In this document: positions 17,616 to 26,313 of the stretch, one piece after another | Position numbering within the stretch: the first letter of the stretch is position 1 | Layout of the letters: every line of letters starts with the position of its first letter | Assembly: GCA_022648545.1 (NCBI GenBank) | Contig: JALCMP010000007.1 | Span: forward strand, 22,256-86,255 | Direction of reading: 5' to 3' | Origin: Bacteroidales bacterium | GTDB lineage: Bacteria > Bacteroidota > Bacteroidia > Bacteroidales > UBA932 | Length of the DNA stretch: 64,000 bases | The notes under the pieces: generated by a model | What the model was told of the DNA's origin: nothing | Seen by the model: the letters and a program-made list of their open reading frames with translations, nothing else | Database searches by the model: none | Made by a program: the position numbers and the translations under genes

Positions 17616-18950
17616 ATGAAAAGGATAGTAGTACTCGGCGGAGGTGAAAGCGGAGCAGGCGCCGCAGTACTTGCAAAAACAAAAGGCTTCGATGTTTTCC
17701 TGAGCGACTGCGGAATAATACCGCAAAAATCAGTGGAAAAGCTTCGGAAATACAAAATATCATACGAAGAAAAGCATCATAGCGAAGATCTGATACTCAA
17801 TGCTGACGAAGTTATAAAAAGTCCCGGCATAAGGGAAGATGCGCCTGTTGTAAAAGCTCTTAAGGCCAAAGGGATTCATATAATTTCGGAAATAGAATTC
17901 GCGGGCAGATACGACACCGCAAAAAAAATATGCATAACCGGCAGCAACGGAAAAACAACTACTACTTCCCTTATATATTACATGCTGAAAAAAGAAGGGT
18001 TGAACGTGGGGCTTGCCGGGAACATAGGAAAAAGCTATGCCTATCAGGTAGCTACCGAACATTTCGACTATTATGTTATAGAACTGAGCAGTTTCGAACT
18101 CGACGGCATATATGACTTCAGAGCTGACATAGCCGTAATTATGAACATAACACCCGACCACCTCGACAGATATGAATTCAAAATGGAGAATTATGTAAAT
18201 TCCAAATTCCGAATAACCAGGAATTTACAAAGCGACGATTATTTCGTTTTCTGCTCAGACGACCCGGTAACTTCCGAAAAACTCAGAAAAATAGTATTAA
18301 AAGCCAAGATGCTTCCTTTCACCCAAAAGGAAACTGTGGAAAGAGGCGCTTGCATAAAGGACAATAATATGTATGTCAACGTTGACGGAAATGAATTTTC
18401 CATGTACCTGAAAGACCTTGCTCTTGAAGGGAAACATAACCTTTACAACTCCATGGCGGCTGCCATAGCTGCAAAGGCCGTAAACATCACCAATGAAAAC
18501 ATCAGAAAAAGTCTGATGACTTTCGAAGGCGTAGAACACAGGATGGAAAAAATCCTGAAAATAAAAGACGTATTGTACATAAACGATTCCAAAGCCACCA
18601 ACGTAAATTCATCGTGGTACGCGCTCGACAGTATGAAAACACAGGTAATATGGATTGCCGGGGGAAAAGACAAGGGCAACGACTACGAACCTCTCTACGA
18701 ACTGGTAAGGCAGAAAGTGAAAGTACTCATATGTCTGGGTCTGCACAACGAAAAGCTGCATGAATGTTTCGGCGACAAGGTTTCCGTAATAAAGGACGCT
18801 TTAACGGCAAAGCAGGCAGCCGATCTGGCTTACAGCTATGCCGTACCCGGCGATACCGTTTTGCTTTCGCCGGCCTGCGCAAGCTTCGACCTTTTTAAGA
18901 ACTATGAAGACAGGGGCGAACAATTCAAAGATGCCGTAAGGAAATTATAA
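17616..18950 (+). CDS. murD: UDP-MurNAc-L-alanine--D-glutamate ligase
   Basis: Adds D-Glu to UDP-MurNAc-L-Ala in the cytoplasm. The 444-residue Mur ligase has an N-terminal Rossmann domain (VLGGGESGAGAAV at 5-17), the ATP-binding loop ITGSNGKTTTTS near 107-118, the ELSSFELDGI segment, and NITPDHLDRY. It also has the ligase C-terminal domain with INDSKATN and WIAGGKDKG. It starts one base after the mraY stop and is followed by ftsW after 10 bases. Confidence 0.96.
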   Translation: MKRIVVLGGGESGAGAAVLAKTKGFDVFLSDCGIIPQKSVEKLRKYKISYEEKHHSEDLILNADEVIKSPGIREDAPVVKALKAKGIHIISEIEFAGRYDTAKKICITGSNGKTTTTSLIYYMLKKEGLNVGLAGNIGKSYAYQVATEHFDYYVIELSSFELDGIYDFRADIAVIMNITPDHLDRYEFKMENYVNSKFRITRNLQSDDYFVFCSDDPVTSEKLRKIVLKAKMLPFTQKETVERGACIKDNNMYVNVDGNEFSMYLKDLALEGKHNLYNSMAAAIAAKAVNITNENIRKSLMTFEGVEHRMEKILKIKDVLYINDSKATNVNSSWYALDSMKTQVIWIAGGKDKGNDYEPLYELVRQKVKVLICLGLHNEKLHECFGDKVSVIKDALTAKQAADLAYSYAVPGDTVLLSPACASFDLFKNYEDRGEQFKDAVRKL

Positions 18951-18960
18951 ACTTTTTATA

Positions 18961-20256
18961 ATGAAATTCGATTTAGGCAACAATGCTATAGAAAAGCTAC
19001 ACGGAGACAGAACAATCTGGATGATATCCATAATACTTATGGCCGCATCCATAGTATTGATATATTCGTCGAGCAGTGCGCTGGCATACAAATCGTCGAC
19101 GTCGAATTTCGCCTACATGATAAAACAATGCGAATTCGTTGCCATTGCTTTACTCGGCATGTACATATTCTACAAGATCCCTCTTGCATGGTTCCGTTCG
19201 CTGGCATATCTCGCCTTTTACGGCAGTCTTGCGCTTCTGGTCGTCACATATATTTTCGGAAAAGAAATAAACGGAGCCAAGCGCTGGCTTAGCATTGGAC
19301 CGTTTGACGTACAAACAACGGAAATAGTAAAGGTTACAGTAGTCCTTTTCCTTGCCAAGACATTTGAAAAAAACAACTTCACAAAATTCAGGGATTTTCT
19401 TATAAAAGCAGGAATTCCGGTATGCGCAGCCGTAGTTTTGCTGGCTTACGGAAGCGTTTCCTGCGCGCTGTTCGTAATGCTGATATCCTTCATAATTTGT
19501 TTTCTGGCCCAGGTAAAATGGTCATACCTTTTCAAACTGGCGGGACTTGGAGCCGGTCTTCTTGCCATATTGCTGGTGCTTAACCTGAGTTTCGGCGTTT
19601 TCAGCAGATTCGACACTGCAATAAGCCGAATAGAAAAATTTACGTCATCCGAACAAATCGAAAATAAGGATCTCACGACGGCGGAAAAACAGAGGATAGC
19701 GGACCGTACTCTGCAGGCAGACATGGCCCGGATAACAATAAGCTCCGTAGGATTGTGGGGCAAGGGACCGGGGCGCAGCACGCAACGCTACATATTGCCC
19801 CACCCCTCCTCCGATTTTATTTTCGCTATCATAGTAGAAGAATACGGACTTCTAATAGCAGGCATAATAATAATGCTGTACGTTTGGTTTTTTAACAGAT
19901 GCATAGTAATACTGCAGCGATGTACGACACCATTCGCCTCTCTGGTCAGCGGAGGCATAGGTATAATGATAGTAACGCAGGCGCTGCTGCATATCCTTGT
20001 AAACGTAGGGCTTTTGCCTGTTACGGGACATACGCTGCCTCTGATCAGCATGGGAGGCTCTTCGCTAATAATATTCAGCTGCGCCATAGGAATGGTGCAA
20101 TCAATAAGCCGTACCATAGAAAACGTAGAATCCATTCCAGCGCAGGTCCCTTCCGATTCTGCTGAAAACGATAACAGGACTGAAAAATCCCCAAAAAATA
20201 AAGACGGAAAAGAAGGCCGGTACGAAATAAAAGACAAAAATGATGAATTCAAATAA
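18961..20256 (+). CDS. ftsW: Septal peptidoglycan polymerase FtsW (SEDS family)
   Basis: SEDS-family glycosyltransferase that polymerises lipid II at the septum together with FtsI. The 431-residue polytopic protein has about ten membrane helices. It has the SEDS segments INGAKRWLSIGPFDVQTTEIVK (residues ~100-120) and GKGPGRSTQRYILPHPSSDFIFAIIVEEYG with the conserved acidic residues. The helical GLLPVTGHTLPLISMGGSS signature follows. The C-terminal ~45 residues are a charged cytoplasmic tail rich in Lys, Asp and Asn, of no recognised function. The gene sits between murD and murG with 10-base gaps. Confidence 0.95.
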   Translation: MKFDLGNNAIEKLHGDRTIWMISIILMAASIVLIYSSSSALAYKSSTSNFAYMIKQCEFVAIALLGMYIFYKIPLAWFRSLAYLAFYGSLALLVVTYIFGKEINGAKRWLSIGPFDVQTTEIVKVTVVLFLAKTFEKNNFTKFRDFLIKAGIPVCAAVVLLAYGSVSCALFVMLISFIICFLAQVKWSYLFKLAGLGAGLLAILLVLNLSFGVFSRFDTAISRIEKFTSSEQIENKDLTTAEKQRIADRTLQADMARITISSVGLWGKGPGRSTQRYILPHPSSDFIFAIIVEEYGLLIAGIIIMLYVWFFNRCIVILQRCTTPFASLVSGGIGIMIVTQALLHILVNVGLLPVTGHTLPLISMGGSSLIIFSCAIGMVQSISRTIENVESIPAQVPSDSAENDNRTEKSPKNKDGKEGRYEIKDKNDEFK

Positions 20257-20265
20257 AGTCAAGCC

Positions 20266-21402
20266 ATGCGCAAAATAAAAGTCATAATAAGCGGAGGAGG
20301 AACCGGAGGTCACATATTTCCTGCATTATCCATAGCAAATGCAATAAAAAGAGAAAGGCCTGATACGGAATTTCTTTTCGTCGGAGCCTCCGGAAGAATG
20401 GAAATGGAACGCGTCCCCGAAGCCGGATACGAAATACGCGGGATTCCTGCAAAAGGACTCAAAAGGCCGTTATATTCGCTTTCTAATATATCGGTGGCTC
20501 TCGATTACATAAAATGCAAGTCCATGGCGCGAAAAATACTGCGGGAATTCAAACCAGATGTAGCCGTAGGCGTAGGCGGGTACGCCAGCGCAGCCATAGT
20601 AAACCGGGCCGCGGCCATGAAGATTCCGGTCCTACTGCAGGAACAAAATTCTTATGCCGGACTGGTCAACCGTAAAAACGGTAAACATGCGGATATCATA
20701 TGCGTTGCATACGAGGGCATGGAAAGATTCTTTCCAAAAGACAAGATACTTATGACCGGAAATCCAATAAGAAGGGAAATAAAGCAATGCACTTCACAAA
20801 TGAAAAAGGAAGGTTTGGATTTCTACAAACTTGACGGAAACAGGCCGGTCATCCTGTTCGTTGGCGGCAGTCTGGGGTGCAGGACGCTCAACGACTGCAT
20901 GATGAACGAAATAAATAAAAAAGGTCTGTTCGGAAACGGAAACGGATCCGAAGGGATATGTCAAGCTCTTTGGCAATGCGGCAAATTTTATAAAAAAGAA
21001 GTCGACAGCTTCATGAGCGATAAAGACATGCCCGACGTCCGTTATTCTGATTTCATAAAAAGAATGGATCTTGCATATGCTGCTGCAGATATAGTAGTAT
21101 GCCGCGCTGGGGCCGGAACCATTTCGGAATTATGTGTTGCCGGCAAATGTACGGTATTTGTACCGTCTCCAGTAGTTGCAGAAGACCATCAGACACATAA
21201 CGCAATGGCTCTCACGGGGAAAAATGCCGCAATGATGATAAAGGACTCCGAAGCCGTGGAAAAGCTTATGCCGATATTAAGGGATCTTATATCAAAACCT
21301 GAAGAAATAGCTAAATTTGAGCGCAATATATTAGAACTGGCAAAAAAGGATGCAGCAGAGCGCATAGCTTCAGAATGCATCCGGCTTGCGGAAAAAAAAT
21401 AG
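20266..21402 (+). CDS. murG: UDP-GlcNAc:lipid I N-acetylglucosaminyltransferase
   Basis: Makes lipid II by adding GlcNAc to lipid I on the inner face of the membrane. The GT28 protein of 378 residues has the N-terminal glycine loop GGGTGGHIFPA (about 8-18), GVGGYASA, LLQEQNSYAGLVN, and the C-terminal donor-binding segment with RAGAGTISELCVAG and PSPVVAEDHQTHNA. The stop overlaps a possible upstream start of murC, but the preferred murC ATG lies 10 bases beyond. Confidence 0.96.
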   Translation: MRKIKVIISGGGTGGHIFPALSIANAIKRERPDTEFLFVGASGRMEMERVPEAGYEIRGIPAKGLKRPLYSLSNISVALDYIKCKSMARKILREFKPDVAVGVGGYASAAIVNRAAAMKIPVLLQEQNSYAGLVNRKNGKHADIICVAYEGMERFFPKDKILMTGNPIRREIKQCTSQMKKEGLDFYKLDGNRPVILFVGGSLGCRTLNDCMMNEINKKGLFGNGNGSEGICQALWQCGKFYKKEVDSFMSDKDMPDVRYSDFIKRMDLAYAAADIVVCRAGAGTISELCVAGKCTVFVPSPVVAEDHQTHNAMALTGKNAAMMIKDSEAVEKLMPILRDLISKPEEIAKFERNILELAKKDAAERIASECIRLAEKK

Positions 21403-21407
21403 AAGGA
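21402..21407 (+). promoter_or_regulatory. Shine-Dalgarno that decides the murC start
   Basis: GAAGGA stands 5 bases before the ATG at 21413. It supports this start over the in-frame ATG at 21386, which would give nine extra charged residues in front of the conserved N-terminal Rossmann motif. Confidence 0.5.
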
Positions 21408-21412
21408 ACGAT

Positions 21413-22789
21413 ATGTCTTTGGAAAACGTATATTTCATAGGAATAGGCGGCATAGGAATGAGCGCCATAGCAAGATATTACAAACACAGGGGAAAAAACG
21501 TAAGCGGCTACGACAAGACCGAATCGCATCTAACGGATAAACTTGAAAGCGAAGGCATAAAAGTACACTATGAAGATGATCCCGACCTTCTTCCCAAAAA
21601 CAAGGAAAATACGCTCGTAATCTACACACCAGCGGTGCCTTCCGACATGAAAGAGATGCAATACGCAGCGGACCGCGGATACAGGGTCGTAAAAAGATCC
21701 CGGGCGCTGGGCGAAATCACACGCGGGGAGACATGCCTCGCCGTAGCCGGGACGCATGGAAAAACGACCACCAGTACCATGATAGCACATATTTTCACTT
21801 CGTCAGGGACAGGATGTTCCGGATTTCTCGGCGGCATATCAAAAAATTACCATACGAACCTGCTGCTCGGACATAACGATGTAATAATAGCCGAAGCGGA
21901 CGAATTCGATCGCTCTTTTCTTCAGCTTTTCCCGCATATTGCCGTAATAACATCGGCAGATGCAGATCATCTGGATATATACGGTAATATCGGCGCCCTG
22001 AGAGAAGCCTTCGGACAATTTGCCTCTCAAATTGATTCCGGAGGATTTCTCGTTAAGAAGAAGAATGCCATGATTACCGGGACGGAAAAAATAAAGGCAA
22101 GAATATTCGAATATTCCTATGACGAAAAATGCGACTTTTATGCGTCCGGAATAAAGGCTCTGCCGGGAGGATATTTTAAATTCGATATAAATTATCCGGC
22201 TTTCGGAGAGAAAAAAGCCGGTTCTATAAAAGATTGCACCACAGGAATCCCCGGCATGATTAATGTGGAAAATTCCATAGCCGCAGCTGCCGTGGCCATT
22301 CTTTACGGTATAGACGCCAAGGAAATAAAAAAAGCACTGGCTACTTTCTCCGGAGTGGAAAGAAGGCTCGACGTGAAGATCAGCAGACCGGGTTTTACGT
22401 ACATAGATGACTATGCTCATCATCCTAAGGAAATAAGTGCCGCAATAAGATCCCTGCGGGAAATGTTCCCGGGCAGAAAAATCAGCGGAATATTCCAGCC
22501 GCATCTTTACTCGCGCACGCGTGATTTCGCAAATGATTTCGCCGACAGCCTTGGTGCGCTGGACGAACTAATCCTGCTTGACATATACCCCGCAAGGGAG
22601 AAGCCGATCCCCGGCATAACATCAAAAATAATATTCGATAAAGTTAAGATAACGGAAAAGACACTGCTAAACAAGGAAAATCTTATGGATTTTCTTAAAA
22701 CGAAAAAATTCGATATATTGATAACTTTCGGAGCAGGTAACATAAGCGATTTTATAGACCCTATTACCAAAATGTTCGAAAAGGCATAA
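21413..22789 (+). CDS. murC: UDP-MurNAc--L-alanine ligase
   Basis: Adds the first residue, L-Ala, to UDP-MurNAc. About 458 residues with the Rossmann motif YFIGIGGIGMSAIA at the N-terminus and ATP loop VAGTHGKTTTSTM. EADEFDRSFLQLFP, the DADHLDIYG segment and the C-terminal domain with DDYAHHPKEI and FQPHLYSRTRDF follow. MurC is distinguished from Mpl by the DDYAHHP context and by its cluster position. In many bacteria ddl or murB follows murC; here ftsQ begins directly after the stop codon. Confidence 0.96.
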   Translation: MSLENVYFIGIGGIGMSAIARYYKHRGKNVSGYDKTESHLTDKLESEGIKVHYEDDPDLLPKNKENTLVIYTPAVPSDMKEMQYAADRGYRVVKRSRALGEITRGETCLAVAGTHGKTTTSTMIAHIFTSSGTGCSGFLGGISKNYHTNLLLGHNDVIIAEADEFDRSFLQLFPHIAVITSADADHLDIYGNIGALREAFGQFASQIDSGGFLVKKKNAMITGTEKIKARIFEYSYDEKCDFYASGIKALPGGYFKFDINYPAFGEKKAGSIKDCTTGIPGMINVENSIAAAAVAILYGIDAKEIKKALATFSGVERRLDVKISRPGFTYIDDYAHHPKEISAAIRSLREMFPGRKISGIFQPHLYSRTRDFANDFADSLGALDELILLDIYPAREKPIPGITSKIIFDKVKITEKTLLNKENLMDFLKTKKFDILITFGAGNISDFIDPITKMFEKA

Positions 22790-23584
22790 ATGCTAAGAAG
22801 AATAATAACATATATATCCGTAGGATTGCTGACTGCTGCAGCCGGCTGTTATTTTTATTTTGCATCAAAAATAGAAAAAGACAATATAGGAAAACTCGTC
22901 TGCAGGAAAATAACGGTAAAAATACTCGACAGCACTGAAAACAGATTCGTCAATGCCCGCGACGTAAAAGAACTGCTATACGAATTTGTGGGAAAATGCA
23001 AAGGGATGCCACAGAACGGAATAAATTTATTTTACATAGAAAAGCTGCTTGATAAAAGGAGCGCCATAAAGAATGCCCAGGCCAGCCTTACAAGAGAAGG
23101 CACTCTTAGGATAGAAATAATGCAAAGAAGACCTGTCCTGCGCATAGAAACCGGCAACGGCGGTTTTTACGTAGATGAAACGGGATTCGTATTTCCCCTG
23201 ATGGATAATTATTCTTCATATGTACCTGTAGTATCCGGTAAAATTCCGTTTGCCATAGACGACCGGCATCTCGGACGCTCCGGAGACAAAGAAGAAAAAT
23301 GGCTGAAGGGCATATTGGATTTAGGAGAAAAAATACGCGGAGACAGTTTTCTGGATGCACAAATAGAACAGATTTATATTGATTGCAACGGTGACATAAA
23401 ATTATATCCAAGAGTCGGAAGGCAAACCATAGTAATAGGAGGCATAAGCGATATGAATGACAAATTCGACAGGCTCAAGGCCTTTTACCGTAATATAATA
23501 CCATATGCCGGCTGGGAAAAATATTCCAGCGTAAATCTTAAATACAAGGGGCAGATAGTTTGTAAAAAGAAGAAACAAGAATAG
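22790..23584 (+). CDS. ftsQ: Cell division protein FtsQ
   Basis: The 264-residue bitopic membrane protein has one N-terminal membrane helix (about 6-24) followed by a POTRA-like domain (about 40-110, NARDVKELLYEF ... LTREGTLRIEIMQRRPVLRIE) and the FtsQ beta domain. Sequence conservation is low, as usual, and the call combines topology, POTRA pattern and position between murC and ftsA. FtsQ scaffolds FtsB/FtsL in the divisome. The ATG begins immediately after the murC TAA with no spacer. Confidence 0.88.
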   Translation: MLRRIITYISVGLLTAAAGCYFYFASKIEKDNIGKLVCRKITVKILDSTENRFVNARDVKELLYEFVGKCKGMPQNGINLFYIEKLLDKRSAIKNAQASLTREGTLRIEIMQRRPVLRIETGNGGFYVDETGFVFPLMDNYSSYVPVVSGKIPFAIDDRHLGRSGDKEEKWLKGILDLGEKIRGDSFLDAQIEQIYIDCNGDIKLYPRVGRQTIVIGGISDMNDKFDRLKAFYRNIIPYAGWEKYSSVNLKYKGQIVCKKKKQE

Positions 23585-23604
23585 AATATCGAGTTACACA
23601 TAAT

Positions 23605-24948
23605 ATGAGAAACCTGATAGCAGCAATAGACATAGGAACATCAAAATCGGTATGTCTGGTAGGGGAAAAAATAAACGGTTCCCTTAATATAGTATCGTTT
23701 TTCCAAACCGGATCAACGGGAGTAAGCCACGGAGAAGTAAGAAACATAATGAAGGTCGAAGAAACGATAAAGCCTATTATCAAGCAGGCCGAAGAAAAAC
23801 TCGGCATGAAGATAAACGAAGTTTTCATAAACGCCTCCGGAATGAGCATAAAATGCGAAAACAAAACGGCGACGGCGGTAAGGCTGAAACCAGAAGAGCT
23901 CATTTCCCAACAGGAAATCGACAATCTCGACAACGAACAGTACGAAAGTTACATAGAAAACGGAGTCGTAATAAACGTAATACCCCAGTCCTACAATATA
24001 GACAACATAATGGGCGAAATAGACCCCGTGGGAATGCTCGGAAAGCAAATTACGGCCAACTACAAAATACTGACCGCAGGCAAGGCTCCCATAACCCTGG
24101 GGAAACAAATAATTAAAAGGCTCGGACTCTCCTGCCGCGGCATATTCACGAGCGCACTTGCGTCTATGAATGCAATATTGACGGAAGAAGAGAAAGAACT
24201 AGGGGCTGTTCTCGTAGATATGGGAGCCGGGACCACCGACATTGCCATAATAAAAAGAAATATAGTAAGATACGTATCGGTCATACCTTTCGGCGGCAAT
24301 GCAGTAACTTCCGATATCAGTGCATGTTGCAACCTGTCCAACAGAAATGCCGAATTACTGAAGAAACAATTCGGAAGCTGCAATTCGGCAAGCATGGAAG
24401 ATAACGACACCATACGCATACCTGGAACGAACGGAAGGGAAGAAAAAAATATTTCATCTAAATTTCTGGCTGAGATAATAGAAGCGAGGATATACGAAAT
24501 CTTCGAAGCCGTAGACTATGAAATAAAATCCACAGGACTGGGACAAAAGCTTAAGGGCGGGATGATACTTACCGGAGGATGCTCATATCTGTCAGGAATA
24601 AATTATTGTGCAAGTTCCAAAACCGGTATGGAATGCAGGATTGCCTATCCTGTTTTTCCGCTTACGCAAACATCGTCGGAAGAAATAGGAAGTCCGGCAA
24701 TGTCCACTGCTGCAGGACTGGTAAAAATGGGTTTCGCAAAAATGGAAAAGGAAGGGACAGTCTACCCTACTGCAACTTTCCTTCAAAAGGACAATGAAGA
24801 AGTACCCGAAGACCTTTTCAGTTCGAACGAAAATCCGGAAAAGGAAAAATCCTCCGGAGAAGGAAAAGCCAAAAGGAAAAAAGGATCGTTTTTCGCAAAT
24901 CTCAAGAAAAATCTCTTCGGAAACGATATTAACAACAACAAAGCGTAA
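23605..24948 (+). CDS. ftsA: Cell division protein FtsA
   Basis: Actin-like ATPase that tethers FtsZ filaments to the membrane and recruits later division proteins. The 447-residue protein has phosphate 1 AAIDIGTSKSVCLVG (5-19), the 1C domain, phosphate 2 LVDMGAGTTDIAIIKR (about 206-221) and the adenosine motif ILTGGCSYLSGI. The C-terminus ends in a Lys/Phe-rich amphipathic stretch (KGSFFANLKKNLFG) that fits the membrane-targeting helix, joined by an acidic linker. ftsZ follows after six bases. Confidence 0.95.
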   Translation: MRNLIAAIDIGTSKSVCLVGEKINGSLNIVSFFQTGSTGVSHGEVRNIMKVEETIKPIIKQAEEKLGMKINEVFINASGMSIKCENKTATAVRLKPEELISQQEIDNLDNEQYESYIENGVVINVIPQSYNIDNIMGEIDPVGMLGKQITANYKILTAGKAPITLGKQIIKRLGLSCRGIFTSALASMNAILTEEEKELGAVLVDMGAGTTDIAIIKRNIVRYVSVIPFGGNAVTSDISACCNLSNRNAELLKKQFGSCNSASMEDNDTIRIPGTNGREEKNISSKFLAEIIEARIYEIFEAVDYEIKSTGLGQKLKGGMILTGGCSYLSGINYCASSKTGMECRIAYPVFPLTQTSSEEIGSPAMSTAAGLVKMGFAKMEKEGTVYPTATFLQKDNEEVPEDLFSSNENPEKEKSSGEGKAKRKKGSFFANLKKNLFGNDINNNKA

Positions 24949-24954
24949 AAGACC

Positions 24955-26313
24955 ATGGATATCGATGATTTAAATATATTGCCGACACCGGCAGACTGGA
25001 ACACCACTGCCTCCATGATAAAAGTCATAGGTGTAGGGGGGGGCGGATGCAATGCCGTAGACGAAATGTTCAGGAGAGGTATAAAGAATGTGGATTTCAT
25101 AGTATGCAATACCGACAGGCAGTCTCTCGAACAATGCGCCGTTCCCAAAAAACTCAAGCTGGGAAATCTTGGAGCAGGCTGCAACCCGGAAAAGGGCAAA
25201 CAGGCTGCGCTAAACGCATCCAAGTCTATAGAATCTGTTCTCAAGGATAATTGCAAGATGGTTTTCATAACCGCAGGAATGGGCGGCGGTACCGGAACCG
25301 GAGCCAGCCCGATAATAGCCAAAATAGCCAGGGAATTAGGACTGCTTACCGTTGCGGTAGTAACCCTCCCCTTCAAGATTGAAGGTATAGAATTCATGAG
25401 AAGGGCAGTAAAGGGCATAAAGGAACTGAAGCGCTACGTAGACAGTCTGGTAATAATAGACAATCAGAAACTGTATAAGGTCTTCGGGAAAAAATCCATT
25501 TCCGAAGGATTCAAGGATGCGAACAGCGTCCTGTGTACTGCCGTGCAGAGCATAACCGACATAATAACATCCAGCGGCAAGGTTAACGTGGATTTCGCAG
25601 ACGTAACCATGGTAATGAAAGATGCGGGCATGGCAATAATGGGAACCGGAGAGGCAAAAGGCAGCGAAAGAGCAAGAATAGCCGTTGAAGAAGCCTTCAA
25701 ATCCCCTCTGCTCAACGAAATAAACCTTAGTTATTCAAAAGGGCTGCTCGTAAATATAACCACCGACCATAAAAACGAACTCGCCCTTTCGGAAGACGAA
25801 CAGATCCTTGAATTCGCAAACAACTTCACAAACCATCCGCCTAAATTCAAGCGCGGAATAGTATACAAGGAAGACCTCGACGGCAAAATAAAAGTAACCA
25901 TAGTAGCCACGGGCTTCCCGCTGGACTCACTTCCCCAAATTGATCTCGAAGACAACGGGCAAAAGACCCTTCATGATCCAGAACCGGGAGCGCAGCCCGT
26001 AAAGACACTTCAGACAGACAACGACGGCAGCGAAATTACGATAGACCTTACCGGCAGCGGAAACAATTTCAACAGGGGAACGATAACCGCCGGCATAAGA
26101 AATGACGAAAACGAAGACGATCAGGAAAAACAGATAGTTGTGATAGACGGAAAGGAATATGAAGATAAAGAACAAATCCCAGAAAAGCCGGTTCTCATAA
26201 TATCATCGCCCGGAGAAATTCCCGATCTGGAAAACATTCCTGCTTACAAAAGAAGAAGGGCGCTGAGAAGAGCAATAGAAAAATCCAAAAATAAAGAAAT
26301 AAAGATATCATGA
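24955..26313 (+). CDS. ftsZ: Cell division protein FtsZ
   Basis: Tubulin-like GTPase that forms the division ring. The 452-residue protein has GVGGGGCNAV (about 25-34), CNTDRQSLE, the tubulin signature GGGTGTGASP (near 104-113) and the T7 synergy loop NVDFADV. An acidic variable linker (about 340-425) leads to a C-terminal IPAYKRRRA core peptide. After the core there are about 17 further, strongly basic residues. The glycine loop is encoded by a run of eight G (25036-25043). The stop overlaps the gltX ATG. Confidence 0.97.
   Translation: MDIDDLNILPTPADWNTTASMIKVIGVGGGGCNAVDEMFRRGIKNVDFIVCNTDRQSLEQCAVPKKLKLGNLGAGCNPEKGKQAALNASKSIESVLKDNCKMVFITAGMGGGTGTGASPIIAKIARELGLLTVAVVTLPFKIEGIEFMRRAVKGIKELKRYVDSLVIIDNQKLYKVFGKKSISEGFKDANSVLCTAVQSITDIITSSGKVNVDFADVTMVMKDAGMAIMGTGEAKGSERARIAVEEAFKSPLLNEINLSYSKGLLVNITTDHKNELALSEDEQILEFANNFTNHPPKFKRGIVYKEDLDGKIKVTIVATGFPLDSLPQIDLEDNGQKTLHDPEPGAQPVKTLQTDNDGSEITIDLTGSGNNFNRGTITAGIRNDENEDDQEKQIVVIDGKEYEDKEQIPEKPVLIISSPGEIPDLENIPAYKRRRALRRAIEKSKNKEIKIS

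Noticed and set aside
21839..22504. A 221-residue open frame antisense to murC.
   Set aside because: It overlaps the conserved core of murC, with no promoter and no recognisable motif.
24783..25418. A 211-residue open frame antisense to the ftsA-ftsZ junction.
   Set aside because: It is antisense to both essential genes, and its proline/serine-rich content comes from reading Gly and Glu codons backwards.
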